Shown here piece after piece: positions 27,103 through 35,680 of a stretch of 64,000 nt of DNA. The position numbers and the translations under genes are program-made. Position 1 is the stretch's first letter, and each line of letters opens with the position of its first letter. This stretch comes from an uncultured Bacilli bacterium. Its GTDB lineage: Bacteria; Bacillota_I; Bacilli_A; RF39; UBA660. The notes below the pieces were generated by a model, which did no database searches, had not been told where the DNA came from, and saw only the letters and a list, made by a program, of their open reading frames with translations. The DNA is taken from assembly GCA_934155645.1 (NCBI GenBank), contig CAKPHC010000007.1, positions 1 to 64,000 on the forward strand, in the 5' to 3' direction.

Positions 27103-28305
27103 TTATTTTTCACTATTTAATAACCAGTCGATAACATTGATTTTAGTTATTCCGTCGTAATCAGCATCTAAGTCCATATCTAAAGTTAATAAATATTTTG
27201 GATAATGGTCTCCTGTTTTTTGTAATGATTTCAATTCTCTTTCAAGAACTTTTTCATCTCTTACTGATAATGCAACTTGGTAATATCTTAATCCGTCTCT
27301 ATTTTCAGCTACAAAGTCTACTTCTAAGTCATCTACTTTACCAACATATACTTTGTATCCTCGTCTTAGTAATTCTAAATACACTATATTTTCTAATACA
27401 TGCCCCATATCACTATCAGCTTTTTTACCTAAAAGATAACTTCTAAGTCCTGTATCAACCGCATAGTATTTATAATCTCTTACTAGAAGATTTTTACCTT
27501 TAACATCAAATCTTTCAGCTTTATATATCAAGAAACTTTCTAAAAATGATGTTAGGTAATTTTCTACAGTATGATTACTTGTAGACATACCTTTACTTGT
27601 TAAAGTATCACTTATTTTTTTAGTGGATACTGGGCTTCCAATACTATCAAAAATAAATTTTAAAATATTTTCTAACAGCATTTTATCGGTTATATTATTT
27701 CTTGCCATTATATCTTTATAAACAATAGTAGAAAATATTCCGTCTAGGTATTTGTCAACACCATCGGCATTAGTTTTTAATATATTTATATTTCCAGGCA
27801 TACCACCATTTCTCATATATTCTAAGAATAATTTTTGGTAATTATCACTATCAAAAGCAGTGACATATTCTTTAAATGATAGTGGTAACATTTTTATTTC
27901 TATATATCTACCTGAAAGTAAAGTCGCAAGTTCACCAGATAATAAATATGCATTAGAACCAGTAATATATACATCGACATTTTTCTTTATATATAAACTA
28001 TCAACAGCTTTCTGAAAATTAGGAACGTTTTGAACTTCATCTAAAAAAACATAATATTGTTTATCAGAATCTATTTTAGCATTTATATAATCATAAAGTT
28101 CTTTATATCCAGTAAATTCATAATCAACATCTTCTAAATTTATATGAATTATTTGGTCATCACTTATATTATCTTTTTTTAGATAATTTATGAATAATTC
28201 AAATAAAGTGGATTTTCCACATCTTCTTATTCCTGTGATTACTTTGATTAAATCTTTATCTCTCCATTTTTTTAATTCTTCTAAATATTCAGGTCTTTCT
28301 ATCAT
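27103..28305 (-). CDS. AAA-type ATP-binding protein with DUF4143 C-terminal domain
   Basis: About 400 residues from the ATG at 28305, which has GAGGTGA upstream; the longer frame to 28383 runs into a palindrome and is rejected. Walker A GIRRCGKSTL is near residue 28 and Walker B YYVFLDEVQNV near 100. SGRYIEIKMLPLSFKEY follows, then the DUF4143 part with DTGLRSYLLG and the nuclease-like KVDDLEVDFVAENRDGL. The family is widespread and its role is not settled; defence or toxin-like roles have been suggested. It has its own promoter overlapping a 15-bp perfect palindrome. Confidence 0.88.
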   Translation of the reverse strand: MIERPEYLEELKKWRDKDLIKVITGIRRCGKSTLFELFINYLKKDNISDDQIIHINLEDVDYEFTGYKELYDYINAKIDSDKQYYVFLDEVQNVPNFQKAVDSLYIKKNVDVYITGSNAYLLSGELATLLSGRYIEIKMLPLSFKEYVTAFDSDNYQKLFLEYMRNGGMPGNINILKTNADGVDKYLDGIFSTIVYKDIMARNNITDKMLLENILKFIFDSIGSPVSTKKISDTLTSKGMSTSNHTVENYLTSFLESFLIYKAERFDVKGKNLLVRDYKYYAVDTGLRSYLLGKKADSDMGHVLENIVYLELLRRGYKVYVGKVDDLEVDFVAENRDGLRYYQVALSVRDEKVLERELKSLQKTGDHYPKYLLTLDMDLDADYDGITKINVIDWLLNSEK

Positions 28306-28323
28306 ATCAATCACCTCTAGATA

Positions 28324-28381
28324 ATTATATATCAGCTTTAACTCTAAGTCAAGTTTTGGAAATATTTTTCCAAAACTTGAC
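28324..28381 (-). promoter_or_regulatory. Promoter with overlapping perfect palindrome upstream of DUF4143 ATPase
   Basis: Minus-strand -35 TTGACT (28347-28352), 17-base spacer and -10 TATAAT (28324-28329). Two 15-base arms, 28348-28362 and 28367-28381, are perfect inverted repeats with a 4-base loop and contain TTTTGGAAA. The left arm overlaps the -35. No T-tract follows, so an operator is more likely than a terminator. Confidence 0.6.
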
Positions 28382-28385
28382 AAAA

Positions 28386-29807
28386 TCAGATACTTTTGGA
28401 AATACTATTGAAATAGTTTTCTACTACATCATAATCGCAATATTTAATATATTTATCTTCAACAGCCATATAATTATCTCTACCTTTTCCTGCTATTAAG
28501 ATAATATCTCCACTTCTAGCATGGTCTAATGCAAAGTTTATAGCTTCTTCTCTATCTATTATTACCTCATAACAACCCTTATTATCTTTTATCATTTCAT
28601 TTATTATTTCTTGGGGATTTTCATATCTAGGGTCATCAGTAGTAAAAATAACTAAATCAGAATTATCTAAAACTACTTTTCCCATTTTATTACGTTTTTC
28701 TTTTTCTCTACCTCCAGCACTTCCAGTTATTGTAATAATTCTATTCTTTTTTATTTTGTTTAAATATTTAAGAATTGATAATAAACCATTAGGAGTATGG
28801 GCATAATCAAGTACTATTTTATAAGGAGTATTAAAATCTAAAAACTCACATCTACCCTTAGGAATTGTTATGTTTTCTATACGAGGTAGAATATCTTCTA
28901 TAGTAAAATCAAGAGACAACATACAAAGTATTGCTGCCATTAAGTTATAAACATTAAATTCACCTATTAAAGGACTTGTTATATTATAAATATTATTTTT
29001 ATAAGAAAAACTTATCTCCGTACTATTCTCTTTTTCAGTTATTTCTTTAATACATAAATCAGCATTTATATTTTTTCCATAAGTAATTTTATTTTTAGTA
29101 ATATTAGAAAAATCATTATAATGTTCATCATCAATGTTAAGAATAGCTATTCCAGTATCTTTTATTTTTTTAAATAAAAGCTTCTTACTATTAATATAAT
29201 TTTCCATACTTTTATGAACATTTAAATGGTCTTCTGTAATATTAGTTAATATTCCTATATCAAAAAGAAATGAATCTAATCTTCCATGTAAAAGACTTTC
29301 ACTAGAAGTCTCCATTGCAACATATTTTAAGTCTTCTTTGTTAAACAAATATAAATACTTATATATAATGTGACACTCAGGAGTTGTATTTGATATTTTA
29401 TCATTAATTTTTTTACCCATTACTCCATTAGTACCTATATAACCACATAAATCTTTACCTAATAAATCTCTTATTATAGTAGCAGTTGTTGTTTTACCGT
29501 CGGTCCCAGTAATACCTATTAGTTTAAGTTTAGTATCAGGATAATCATAAAACTTTCTAGATAAGGTTGCTAACTCTTTATTAGGATTAGATACTTTTAT
29601 AAATGGTACTTTGTAATTACCAGTTTTTTTAACTATTAAAAAAGATGCACCATTAGATACTGCTTCATCAATAAAATCATGACGGTCACAACTAATTCCT
29701 TTAGTGCATACAAATAAATCTCCAGGATTAACTTCTTTAGAGTTAATCTTAATATCTTTTATTAAAGTATTGTATTTACAATCATAAAGTTCATTTATTT
29801 TTTTCAT
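28386..29807 (-). CDS. murE: UDP-N-acetylmuramyl-tripeptide synthetase MurE
   Basis: 473 residues. The N-terminal domain has IKINSKEVNPGDLFVCTKG, then P-loop GITGTDGKTTTATI (near residue 100), NTTPECH, HLNVHKSMENYINSK and DYAHTPNG. The specificity loop reads DDPRYENP; an Arg there is usual in meso-diaminopimelate-adding enzymes and is not usual in Lys-adding ones, so a DAP-type wall is likely. It extends the peptide stem before MurF acts. SD GGTGA precedes the ATG. Confidence 0.94.
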   Translation of the reverse strand: MKKINELYDCKYNTLIKDIKINSKEVNPGDLFVCTKGISCDRHDFIDEAVSNGASFLIVKKTGNYKVPFIKVSNPNKELATLSRKFYDYPDTKLKLIGITGTDGKTTTATIIRDLLGKDLCGYIGTNGVMGKKINDKISNTTPECHIIYKYLYLFNKEDLKYVAMETSSESLLHGRLDSFLFDIGILTNITEDHLNVHKSMENYINSKKLLFKKIKDTGIAILNIDDEHYNDFSNITKNKITYGKNINADLCIKEITEKENSTEISFSYKNNIYNITSPLIGEFNVYNLMAAILCMLSLDFTIEDILPRIENITIPKGRCEFLDFNTPYKIVLDYAHTPNGLLSILKYLNKIKKNRIITITGSAGGREKEKRNKMGKVVLDNSDLVIFTTDDPRYENPQEIINEMIKDNKGCYEVIIDREEAINFALDHARSGDIILIAGKGRDNYMAVEDKYIKYCDYDVVENYFNSISKSI

Positions 29808-29946
29808 TATATCACCACTATATTATAAGTAATTAACCTATAGAGGTGATTTATAGTTAATTATAATTGTAAACAAAATCTTTTAATTCTTCACTAATCA
29901 TTACTCTATATTTAGTTCTTTTATCTTATTCATTAGAAAAAATTAT

Positions 29947-29996
29947 AAAAAAAACAAACGCCCTTTCGATAATATTTACCTACTAACACGCTTGTT
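29947..29996 (-). terminator. Possible terminator of template RNA
   Basis: Minus-strand arms AACAAGCG and CGTTTGTT (one G-U pair), a long loop of about 28 bases, then T8. It could end an RNA covering the template repeat. The long loop makes this uncertain. Confidence 0.4.
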
Positions 29997-30106
29997 CTCA
30001 GTTACTTCTATTTAGCATTACTGCTAGGAAAATACTTGTTTCTTCAAGAATCGTTTTACCATAACTTACGTTATAAATTCATCCACAATCTGAAGAAATT
30101 CCAGAG

Positions 30107-30211
30107 GCGCACACCCAACTCGTTGTCCACGTTGTCGTTGTTCACGTTACCATTGTCGTTCACGTTCCACACGTTAGCGTTAGAGTCAGAGTTGTCGGGC
30201 CTATTGTAGCA
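30107..30211 (-). repeat. Template-repeat-like copy (TR) of the surface-protein variable region
   Basis: Read on the minus strand in the frame of the target gene, this non-coding block contains ten AAC triplets separated by GTG, GAC and TCT, and aligns to the variable region at 30392-30490. Nine of the ten AAC triplets differ in the VR, always keeping the final C. It shares the invariant GTG TGG AAC GTG core and the closing GTG CGC. AAC is rare in this AT-rich genome, which otherwise prefers AAT. It matches a retroelement template repeat, with one 3-base indel and a diverged 3' edge. Confidence 0.7.
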
Positions 30212-30256
30212 TTTCCCTATATATATAAATTTTATATATACCATAGTTTTGGAAGG

Positions 30257-30282
30257 CCAGTTGCAAAGGGTTTTGCAACTGG
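30257..30282 (-). other. Stem-loop between VR gene and template repeat
   Basis: Eleven perfect base pairs (CCAGTTGCAAA with its complement) and a 4-base loop, without a T-tract on either strand. It lies 26 bases past the stop codon. Hairpins downstream of the VR assist homing in some retroelements of this kind; that role is inferred here. Confidence 0.5.
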
Positions 30283-30307
30283 ATTTATTAGATTTTAGAT
30301 AAATGTT

Positions 30308-31951
30308 TTAGTTAACTTTTATAACGTACGGATTATTAAGAGTTCCATCACCACTTGTAATTTCTGCAGTAGATTTCAGATTGATGGTCGGGCGCACGCC
30401 ATTCCTGATGTCCACGTAGTCGATGTCCACGCGACCCCCGGCCACGTTCCACACGATAGCGTCAGAGGCAGAGCGGTAGGGCGACATTGTCCAGGAAGGA
30501 CTTCCATTTACTAGATAATAACTTTTATTCTCTATACCATATACTCCACCCGCATATGCTACTTCATCTGCTGTTATTAACCCTATTGGATATGTTAATG
30601 CTTTATTACCTTTTGTTGAAGTTGCTGTTGTATATAAATCATTACTTTGTGGACATTTAAATTGTGGTGTTTTATTTAAATAAAGTCTATAATCAGCACC
30701 ATAAATAGTAAGACCATCAACGCCATCACCACCACTTCTATCTCCACAAAATCCTATATCTACTAAATATGATGAATAAGTACTTAAATTTGCACTATAC
30801 CATGTATCTATTGTTGTTTTTATTGCACTTGAATTGGTATTTTTATGAGTTTCAGCATATGTCGATGCACCTGTTGTTCCATACATATACCCTACATATG
30901 TAGCATCATTAGAGTTAGTATTAAACGCACTATTACCTATTGAATCTTGTTTGATTAATCTTATACTTCCATCTTCATTTATTCTTACTATTCGCCACAA
31001 AATTTCTTTTTTTCCCCATGTAGCGTATTCATTTGTATATGTTGTGCCTTCAAATTGAGAACACTTTTCACCATTTACATCTCCTGAAATAATTGCACCT
31101 ACACCATTTCTAGCAAGACAAACCTTTGATTCCTTACATTGACTCTCATTTGTCGTTGGATATTCACCTGCACCATTAACATAGACAACCTCATTTCCAT
31201 TATAAGTACATACATTTACTTTTCCAAATGATACATAGTTATTCTCCACTGCTCCTCTAAAGTAATATGTTGTTTTATTATCTTCGGTATTTGTACTTGT
31301 ATAATATAGTCCTTTTCCATTTGTATCACTACTTATTTGTGAAAAATCTATATTTGTATCAGGCTGTGCTGTATTATCTTTTAATATTGCTGCTGATAAT
31401 CTTGTTGTTTTTATTATAGGGTTTTCTGGTGTCACGGTTTCGCTCATATCTTGTACATAATTAATATCAATGGTTAAAGTATTATCTGTTAAGGCTGGTT
31501 GAGTTGTTACATTAGAATCATAACTAATTGTTACGTTAAATGTAGAGGTTTGAGATTTTGCTAATTTGTCTCCTTTTTTTATTCCAGTTATTTCAAATTT
31601 AATAGCATCGCTTCCAGTTTCACTTGCTGTTATATCATTTATTATTGCATCTAATGTTCCTTGATTTGCTACTGTTATTTTGTAAACTATCTTATCCCCT
31701 GGACTTATTAAGTCAACATCAAAAGTAGCACTTGTACCTTCTGCTGTTGGAGCACTTGTTATTGTTACTCCACTTGTTTTAGATACTTCCTCAATTTTTG
31801 TAAATACTACTTTCCAAGTTGATGTAATATTTGCTGTACCATTAATAGTTAGATTCGTTGCAAAAGCTGCATATCCTATTGCCATTACACATATTAAACA
31901 GCACATTGTTATCATAATTATTTTCTTACTCTTCATATACTTTTCTTCCAT
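30308..31951 (-). CDS. Secreted surface protein with C-terminal variable region (probable retroelement target)
   Basis: 547 residues. The N-terminal module is that of the secreted paralogues at 14-17 kb (AIGYAAFATNLTINGTANIT, then ISPGDKIVYKITVANQGTLDA). A middle domain has several Cys (KVNVCTYNG, ESKVCLARNG). The C-terminal C-type-lectin/FGE-like domain runs from WGKKEILWRIVRI through WTMSPYRSASDAIVWNV to NGVRPTINLKS. The segment encoding the last part switches abruptly to GC-rich codons (62 of 99 bases at 30392-30490). The start at 31951 has GGAGAAGG six bases upstream; the ATG at 31936 is an alternative. A promoter with a G10 spacer lies directly upstream. The predicted role is ligand binding at the cell surface. 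Confidence 0.85.
   Translation of the reverse strand: MEEKYMKSKKIIMITMCCLICVMAIGYAAFATNLTINGTANITSTWKVVFTKIEEVSKTSGVTITSAPTAEGTSATFDVDLISPGDKIVYKITVANQGTLDAIINDITASETGSDAIKFEITGIKKGDKLAKSQTSTFNVTISYDSNVTTQPALTDNTLTIDINYVQDMSETVTPENPIIKTTRLSAAILKDNTAQPDTNIDFSQISSDTNGKGLYYTSTNTEDNKTTYYFRGAVENNYVSFGKVNVCTYNGNEVVYVNGAGEYPTTNESQCKESKVCLARNGVGAIISGDVNGEKCSQFEGTTYTNEYATWGKKEILWRIVRINEDGSIRLIKQDSIGNSAFNTNSNDATYVGYMYGTTGASTYAETHKNTNSSAIKTTIDTWYSANLSTYSSYLVDIGFCGDRSGGDGVDGLTIYGADYRLYLNKTPQFKCPQSNDLYTTATSTKGNKALTYPIGLITADEVAYAGGVYGIENKSYYLVNGSPSWTMSPYRSASDAIVWNVAGGRVDIDYVDIRNGVRPTINLKSTAEITSGDGTLNNPYVIKVN
30392..30490 (-). other. Variable region (VR) within the surface-protein gene
   Basis: The 99 bases encode TMSPYRSASDAIVWNVAGG... 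up to GVR. Against the template at 30107-30211 there are 13 mismatches at template adenines and one clear non-adenine mismatch in the aligned core, plus a 3-base gap. Substituted codons have the form NNC, as expected of mutated AAC. Confidence 0.7.
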
Positions 31952-31983
31952 TTCCTTCTCCGTATTTTATTTTATCTATACTC

Positions 31984-32013
31984 ATTATACCCCCCCCCCT
32001 AGGAGTTTTGCAA
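31984..32013 (-). promoter_or_regulatory. Promoter with G10 homopolymer in spacer (probable phase-variable)
   Basis: Minus-strand -35-like TTGCAA (32008-32013), an 18-base spacer made of eight mixed bases and ten G (31990-31999 as C on the plus strand), and a perfect -10 TATAAT (31984-31989). The start of transcription would be near 31977, about 26 bases before the start codon. A change of one G moves the spacer to 17 or 19 bases. This is the only such G/C run seen in the window. Confidence 0.75.
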
Positions 32014-32091
32014 GCATAAATTTTTTTCACTATTATATATAACCCATTATAATCTATAATTATGGAGAATTTTGTTGGTAAATTTTGCCAT

Positions 32092-32117
32092 AAAAAAAAC
32101 AATATCAATTGATATTG
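32092..32117 (-). terminator. Intrinsic terminator after the membrane protein gene
   Basis: Self-complementary CAATATCAATTGATATTG followed on the minus strand by T8. It lies at the 3' end of the two-gene plsC unit. Confidence 0.8.
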
Positions 32118-32962
32118 CCTTTGCTTAAAAACTTTTTCATAGCTTTGTAATAGACTATTTCAATAATTCCTATTACTAGAGTAATTACTCCTGCTTTACT
32201 AAAGATAACTGAAATATCTTTAGCAATGAAATCTGTAAATGCTTGTGGATAATTAGTAATTGTTATCATATTACCAAGGGCATATCCTAGTGCGGTAAAT
32301 ATAGCTCCTGATATTGCAGTTGGTATTCCTATCCATATAGCAAATTTATAGGTTGACCAATTTATAAGAGCGATTATTACAATTATTACTATTAGTATTA
32401 CTAGGGTAACTATTTTAATTGTATCACTAAAGATAGTCCTTATTACTTTGATGTTGTTTAGTGCTTCAGTAGTCATATTGTCTTCAATATCAATATTAGC
32501 AATTGCTTCTTTTGCTACTTTATCTACTTCATTTAGAATACCTTCTTTTTGTTCTTTACTTAGAGTGTATCCCATTTCATTAGCAACGATATCTAAGTTT
32601 TTTTCTACAATATTGACTATTTCAGTGCTTGTTATTTTTTTTATTTCATTACCATATAAAATATTTTCTACTACACTTCCTGAATATTCTCCTAGTAATT
32701 CTTTAAATTCTTTTGAATTAACTACTCCATCGATTATTCCTCTATCAATATTATTATCATCTGCGATAGAATATAAAGAATCTGATAAGTCATCTCCTAG
32801 CATTTCATTAATATTTGAGTATTCTACTAGTTCTTTTACATTTTCTTTAGTAAGTACTTTAGTTGATATTGTTAATACTAAGTAAAGTACTATTCCTAGA
32901 AATAAGGTTATTGATAAAATGAAACTTAATACTTTTGATATAATATTCCATACTTTTTTCAT
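32105..32962 (-). CDS. Multi-helix membrane protein of unknown function
   Basis: 285 residues. One N-terminal helix (about 10-32) is followed by a largely alpha-helical, acidic extracytoplasmic part of about 150 residues with repeated ENVKELVEYSN and VKNSKEFKELL-like segments. Three C-terminal helices follow (about 180-205, 212-235, 250-272). No catalytic motif was recognised. It starts at the last base of plsC, so translation is probably coupled. SD GAGGTGA. Confidence 0.75.
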   Translation of the reverse strand: MKKVWNIISKVLSFILSITLFLGIVLYLVLTISTKVLTKENVKELVEYSNINEMLGDDLSDSLYSIADDNNIDRGIIDGVVNSKEFKELLGEYSGSVVENILYGNEIKKITSTEIVNIVEKNLDIVANEMGYTLSKEQKEGILNEVDKVAKEAIANIDIEDNMTTEALNNIKVIRTIFSDTIKIVTLVILIVIIVIIALINWSTYKFAIWIGIPTAISGAIFTALGYALGNMITITNYPQAFTDFIAKDISVIFSKAGVITLVIGIIEIVYYKAMKKFLSKGNIN

Positions 32963-33558
32963 TACTTTTCACCTCTATTTTTTATAATTAATTCTTTTAC
33001 TTTTTCCATTAATTCATTATTTGCTGTTGTTAAATCATCTGTTTTAATTTTATATGGTTCTCCAAAACATATAGTTATACTGTTTTTCTTAAATAATTTA
33101 TATTTACCAGTTATGGAGAAAGGTACTATAGTACTGTTGGTTTTAGTTGCCATAGAAACAGCTCCATATTTAAATGGCATAATTATATCTTTAGTTTTAT
33201 TAAATGTTCCTTCTGGAAATATTCCAATTAATTCATCTTTGTTTAAAACTTCTATAGCTTTTTCTAAAGCATTATGGTCTTTAGTCCTTCTATTTACAGG
33301 AATACACGCCATGGCTTTAAAGAAATATTTACCTAGTCCTTTAAACAATTCATCTTTAGCAAGAAAGTGAATTGTTCTTTTAGTAGTACAAAATAATAAT
33401 GGTATATCCATAATATTAGTATGATTACCACATATTACTACTCTTCCTTTTTTAGGAATATTTTCTTTACCTAGAATTCTTGGCCTATAAAATATTAGAA
33501 ATAAATATTTAGTAATTGGTCTTAATATTCGATATAAAATATTATGTTCTTTTTTCAT
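32962..33558 (-). CDS. plsC: 1-acyl-sn-glycerol-3-phosphate acyltransferase
   Basis: 198 residues of the PlsC family. The acyltransferase box HX4D is in CGNHTNIMDIPLL (near residue 48), and the substrate-binding block in IFPEGTFNKT. It transfers an acyl chain to lysophosphatidate at the inner membrane leaflet. The N-terminus has a short hydrophobic segment. The downstream membrane-protein gene overlaps it by one base. Confidence 0.92.
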   Translation of the reverse strand: MKKEHNILYRILRPITKYLFLIFYRPRILGKENIPKKGRVVICGNHTNIMDIPLLFCTTKRTIHFLAKDELFKGLGKYFFKAMACIPVNRRTKDHNALEKAIEVLNKDELIGIFPEGTFNKTKDIIMPFKYGAVSMATKTNSTIVPFSITGKYKLFKKNSITICFGEPYKIKTDDLTTANNELMEKVKELIIKNRGEK

Positions 33559-33598
33559 ATTCAGTCTCCTAATAATAATATAATAACACTTAAATGTT

Positions 33599-33622
33599 CA
33601 AAAAAAAAGACCTTGCGGTCTT
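33599..33622 (-). terminator. Intrinsic terminator after Ig-repeat surface protein
   Basis: Minus-strand AAGACC-GCAA-GGTCTT followed by eight T. The stem meets the stop codon of the upstream gene. Confidence 0.9.
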
Positions 33623-35582
33623 AATTCCAATTATAGCTATATTCTACAACTGTTTCATTACCTTTTAGGTCTTTTATTGTAACGCTTCCTTGTTGTTCTT
33701 CAGTTGGTTCTGCTACACCTCTATTAATTATTTTTGTAAGAGTTGTTTTATCTTCTGATAATGCCCAACCTTCAACTGCTTGGATTTCTTCATCTGCAAT
33801 TACTGTAATAATTACTGAAGTTTTATCATCATTTTCATCTTTTAAGTAAGTAATAGATGCATTTGCAACTGGTGCAGTTTTATCAATTGAATCGATAATG
33901 ATTGTTGCTGCATAATGTTTAGATTCAGTTAAGAATTCAACTAGTTCGTATTCTACATTTTCACTATAGTTTTTGTAGTATACAAATTTGTTTTCATCTG
34001 ATAATGTTTCATCTAATGCCCAACCTTCCGGAATATCTTTTACTTCTTCTAGAGTTGTTACATATGCAGTTACTTCTTGAGTTACAGCATCTTGTTTATA
34101 TTCTACAAATAATTCATCTAATTCAATGTCAATATTTATTTCAATTATACCTGTGTTGTTATCACTGTCAGTATAAGATACTTCATATTTACCATTTGTA
34201 CTATATATTTTTTCATATTTATATAGTTCGTTTTCTATTATTTCTTTCCAACCTTCTTCATCAAGAGTTAATTGTTTTAATGAAGTAATTGTTGCTTTTA
34301 CTTTATTTGCTACTAGGTTTTCTAGTGTTAGGCTTGGATTATAAGTAACTTTATTTCCAATATAATTTAAATCTATTGTTACATTAACTTTATTACCTGC
34401 AAGGTCTGATACTTGTAATTCTTCATAAGTATTACTTGTATATTCTCTAGTTAGAGTTAATCCATCTTCTGATAATGTCCATCCTTGTAGTTCTTGTAAT
34501 TTTTCATTAGAAGTAATAGTAACTGTTACTTTTTCAACTAATTCTGTTCCATCAGCAGAATATTCTACATTTATTATTGGTGCTGTTCTATCGATTGTGA
34601 AAGTAACTATTGTTTTATTTCCTGCTTTATCTGTTGCAGTAATAACATAAATTCCTTCTTCTGATAAAACTGTTTCATCATTAACGAAACTTATTTCTTC
34701 ACCATTTCGTGTTACAACTATTGTATCTAAGTTAACATCTTCGATTAGAACTGTATCACCATCTGGGTAATATTCTCCATCTCTTGGTCCATTTATTACG
34801 GGAGCAGTCTTATCAATAGTAAATGTTACTTGAATTGCTTTAGCTTCTTCACTATCTTCTACCACTATTAATGTATAAGTTCCTTCTTCTGTAATAGCTT
34901 CTCCATTATATTCTTGTCCATTTAATAACATTGTATATGGTCCAAATTCAATAATTTCTGGTGTTACATCAGTATTGAAGTATTGTCCATCAACAATATT
35001 ATTAATTACTGGTTCTTTAGTATCTACTATTTTAATTTTAACTTCTTTAGACTCTACTCTACCATCACTAAATGTAAATGTATAAGTAATAGTAAATTCT
35101 CCTAAAGTTTCAGTAAAGAATTCATCTACTTCTGCTATTTCGTTCATATATTCAAATACGATTTTTTTAGTTGCAGTTATTTTATTACCATTATCATCTG
35201 TAGTTGCATCTGGTAAGTTGAATTCACTACCTAATTCTACTTCACTAGGTAAGTCTTTTAAATCTGACCAGATATCCACTTCTTCTTTTACTGGTGTTAC
35301 ACTCGGTGTTGTTGGATTATTATTTACTGGTGGTTTTACTTCTTCTTCTTCTGTTGGTTTCTTATCATCATCTGGTTTTACAACAGGTTCTTCATTTTTC
35401 TTATCATCGTCTTTTGGTTTATTATCTAAACTTCTTACGTATGCAAAACCTCCAATTAAGATAGCTAATATTAATATGATAATAAGTATTTTTTTCTTAT
35501 CGTCAGAATCTTCATAATCACTATCTTTTATTATGTCTTGTTCTTTGACTATTTTTGTCTTCTTATTTTTTTCTTTCTCCAT
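33621..35582 (-). CDS. Membrane-anchored protein with Ig-like repeats
   Basis: About 653 residues from the ATG at 35582, which has GAGGGGGA upstream; the extension to 35627 has no such site. A charged cytoplasmic N-terminus (about 1-33) is followed by one helix (about 34-52), an acidic Lys/Asp/Pro linker, an Ig-like domain (VDIWSDLKDLPSEVELGSE) and serial Ig-like modules. The modules include INNIVDGQYFNTDVTPE, INGPRDGEYYPDGDTV, and units with LQGWTLSEDG and VEGWALSEDK. It is a type II-oriented or secreted surface protein, with the same modules as the partial gene at 1-1646. No sorting signal is present. Ligand unknown. Confidence 0.83.
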   Translation of the reverse strand: MEKEKNKKTKIVKEQDIIKDSDYEDSDDKKKILIIILILAILIGGFAYVRSLDNKPKDDDKKNEEPVVKPDDDKKPTEEEEVKPPVNNNPTTPSVTPVKEEVDIWSDLKDLPSEVELGSEFNLPDATTDDNGNKITATKKIVFEYMNEIAEVDEFFTETLGEFTITYTFTFSDGRVESKEVKIKIVDTKEPVINNIVDGQYFNTDVTPEIIEFGPYTMLLNGQEYNGEAITEEGTYTLIVVEDSEEAKAIQVTFTIDKTAPVINGPRDGEYYPDGDTVLIEDVNLDTIVVTRNGEEISFVNDETVLSEEGIYVITATDKAGNKTIVTFTIDRTAPIINVEYSADGTELVEKVTVTITSNEKLQELQGWTLSEDGLTLTREYTSNTYEELQVSDLAGNKVNVTIDLNYIGNKVTYNPSLTLENLVANKVKATITSLKQLTLDEEGWKEIIENELYKYEKIYSTNGKYEVSYTDSDNNTGIIEINIDIELDELFVEYKQDAVTQEVTAYVTTLEEVKDIPEGWALDETLSDENKFVYYKNYSENVEYELVEFLTESKHYAATIIIDSIDKTAPVANASITYLKDENDDKTSVIITVIADEEIQAVEGWALSEDKTTLTKIINRGVAEPTEEQQGSVTIKDLKGNETVVEYSYNWN

Positions 35583-35680
35583 AGTATTTCCCCCTCTACT
35601 ATACATACTGTAATTTAATTCTAGCAAAGGTCTTAATTTAAAGTCAATATTCTTTACATAAAGTTTACAAAAAATAGTAG

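Larger units (their letters stand above)
29857..30307 (-). other. Non-coding region with retroelement-like template, hairpin and possible RNA 3' end
   Basis: No convincing gene lies between murE and the stop of the surface-protein gene. From left to right it holds a 14-codon minus-strand remnant frame (29857-29901), a hairpin with a T8 tract (29947-29996), an unusual mixed-composition stretch, the template-like repeat (30107-30211) and an 11-bp hairpin (30257-30282). Confidence 0.7.

Noticed and set aside
28348..28381. Intrinsic terminator for murE
   Set aside because: The stem is strong but no T-tract follows on the minus strand, and it overlaps a good promoter.
29857..29930. Short frame encoding MISEELKDFVYNYN, perhaps the remnant 3' end of a lost reverse transcriptase
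   Set aside because: Too short to assign; the upstream frame is closed by a stop eight codons earlier. I see no RT motif.
29816..32100. Reverse transcriptase or Avd gene next to the VR/TR pair
   Set aside because: None of the frames in this region or the rest of the window carries RT motifs, so no RT is claimed.
31926..32108. A 60-codon minus-strand frame spanning the G10 tract
   Set aside because: It overlaps the promoter and start of the surface-protein gene, has no ribosome site, and reads through the poly-G as glycine. Better explained by the promoter.
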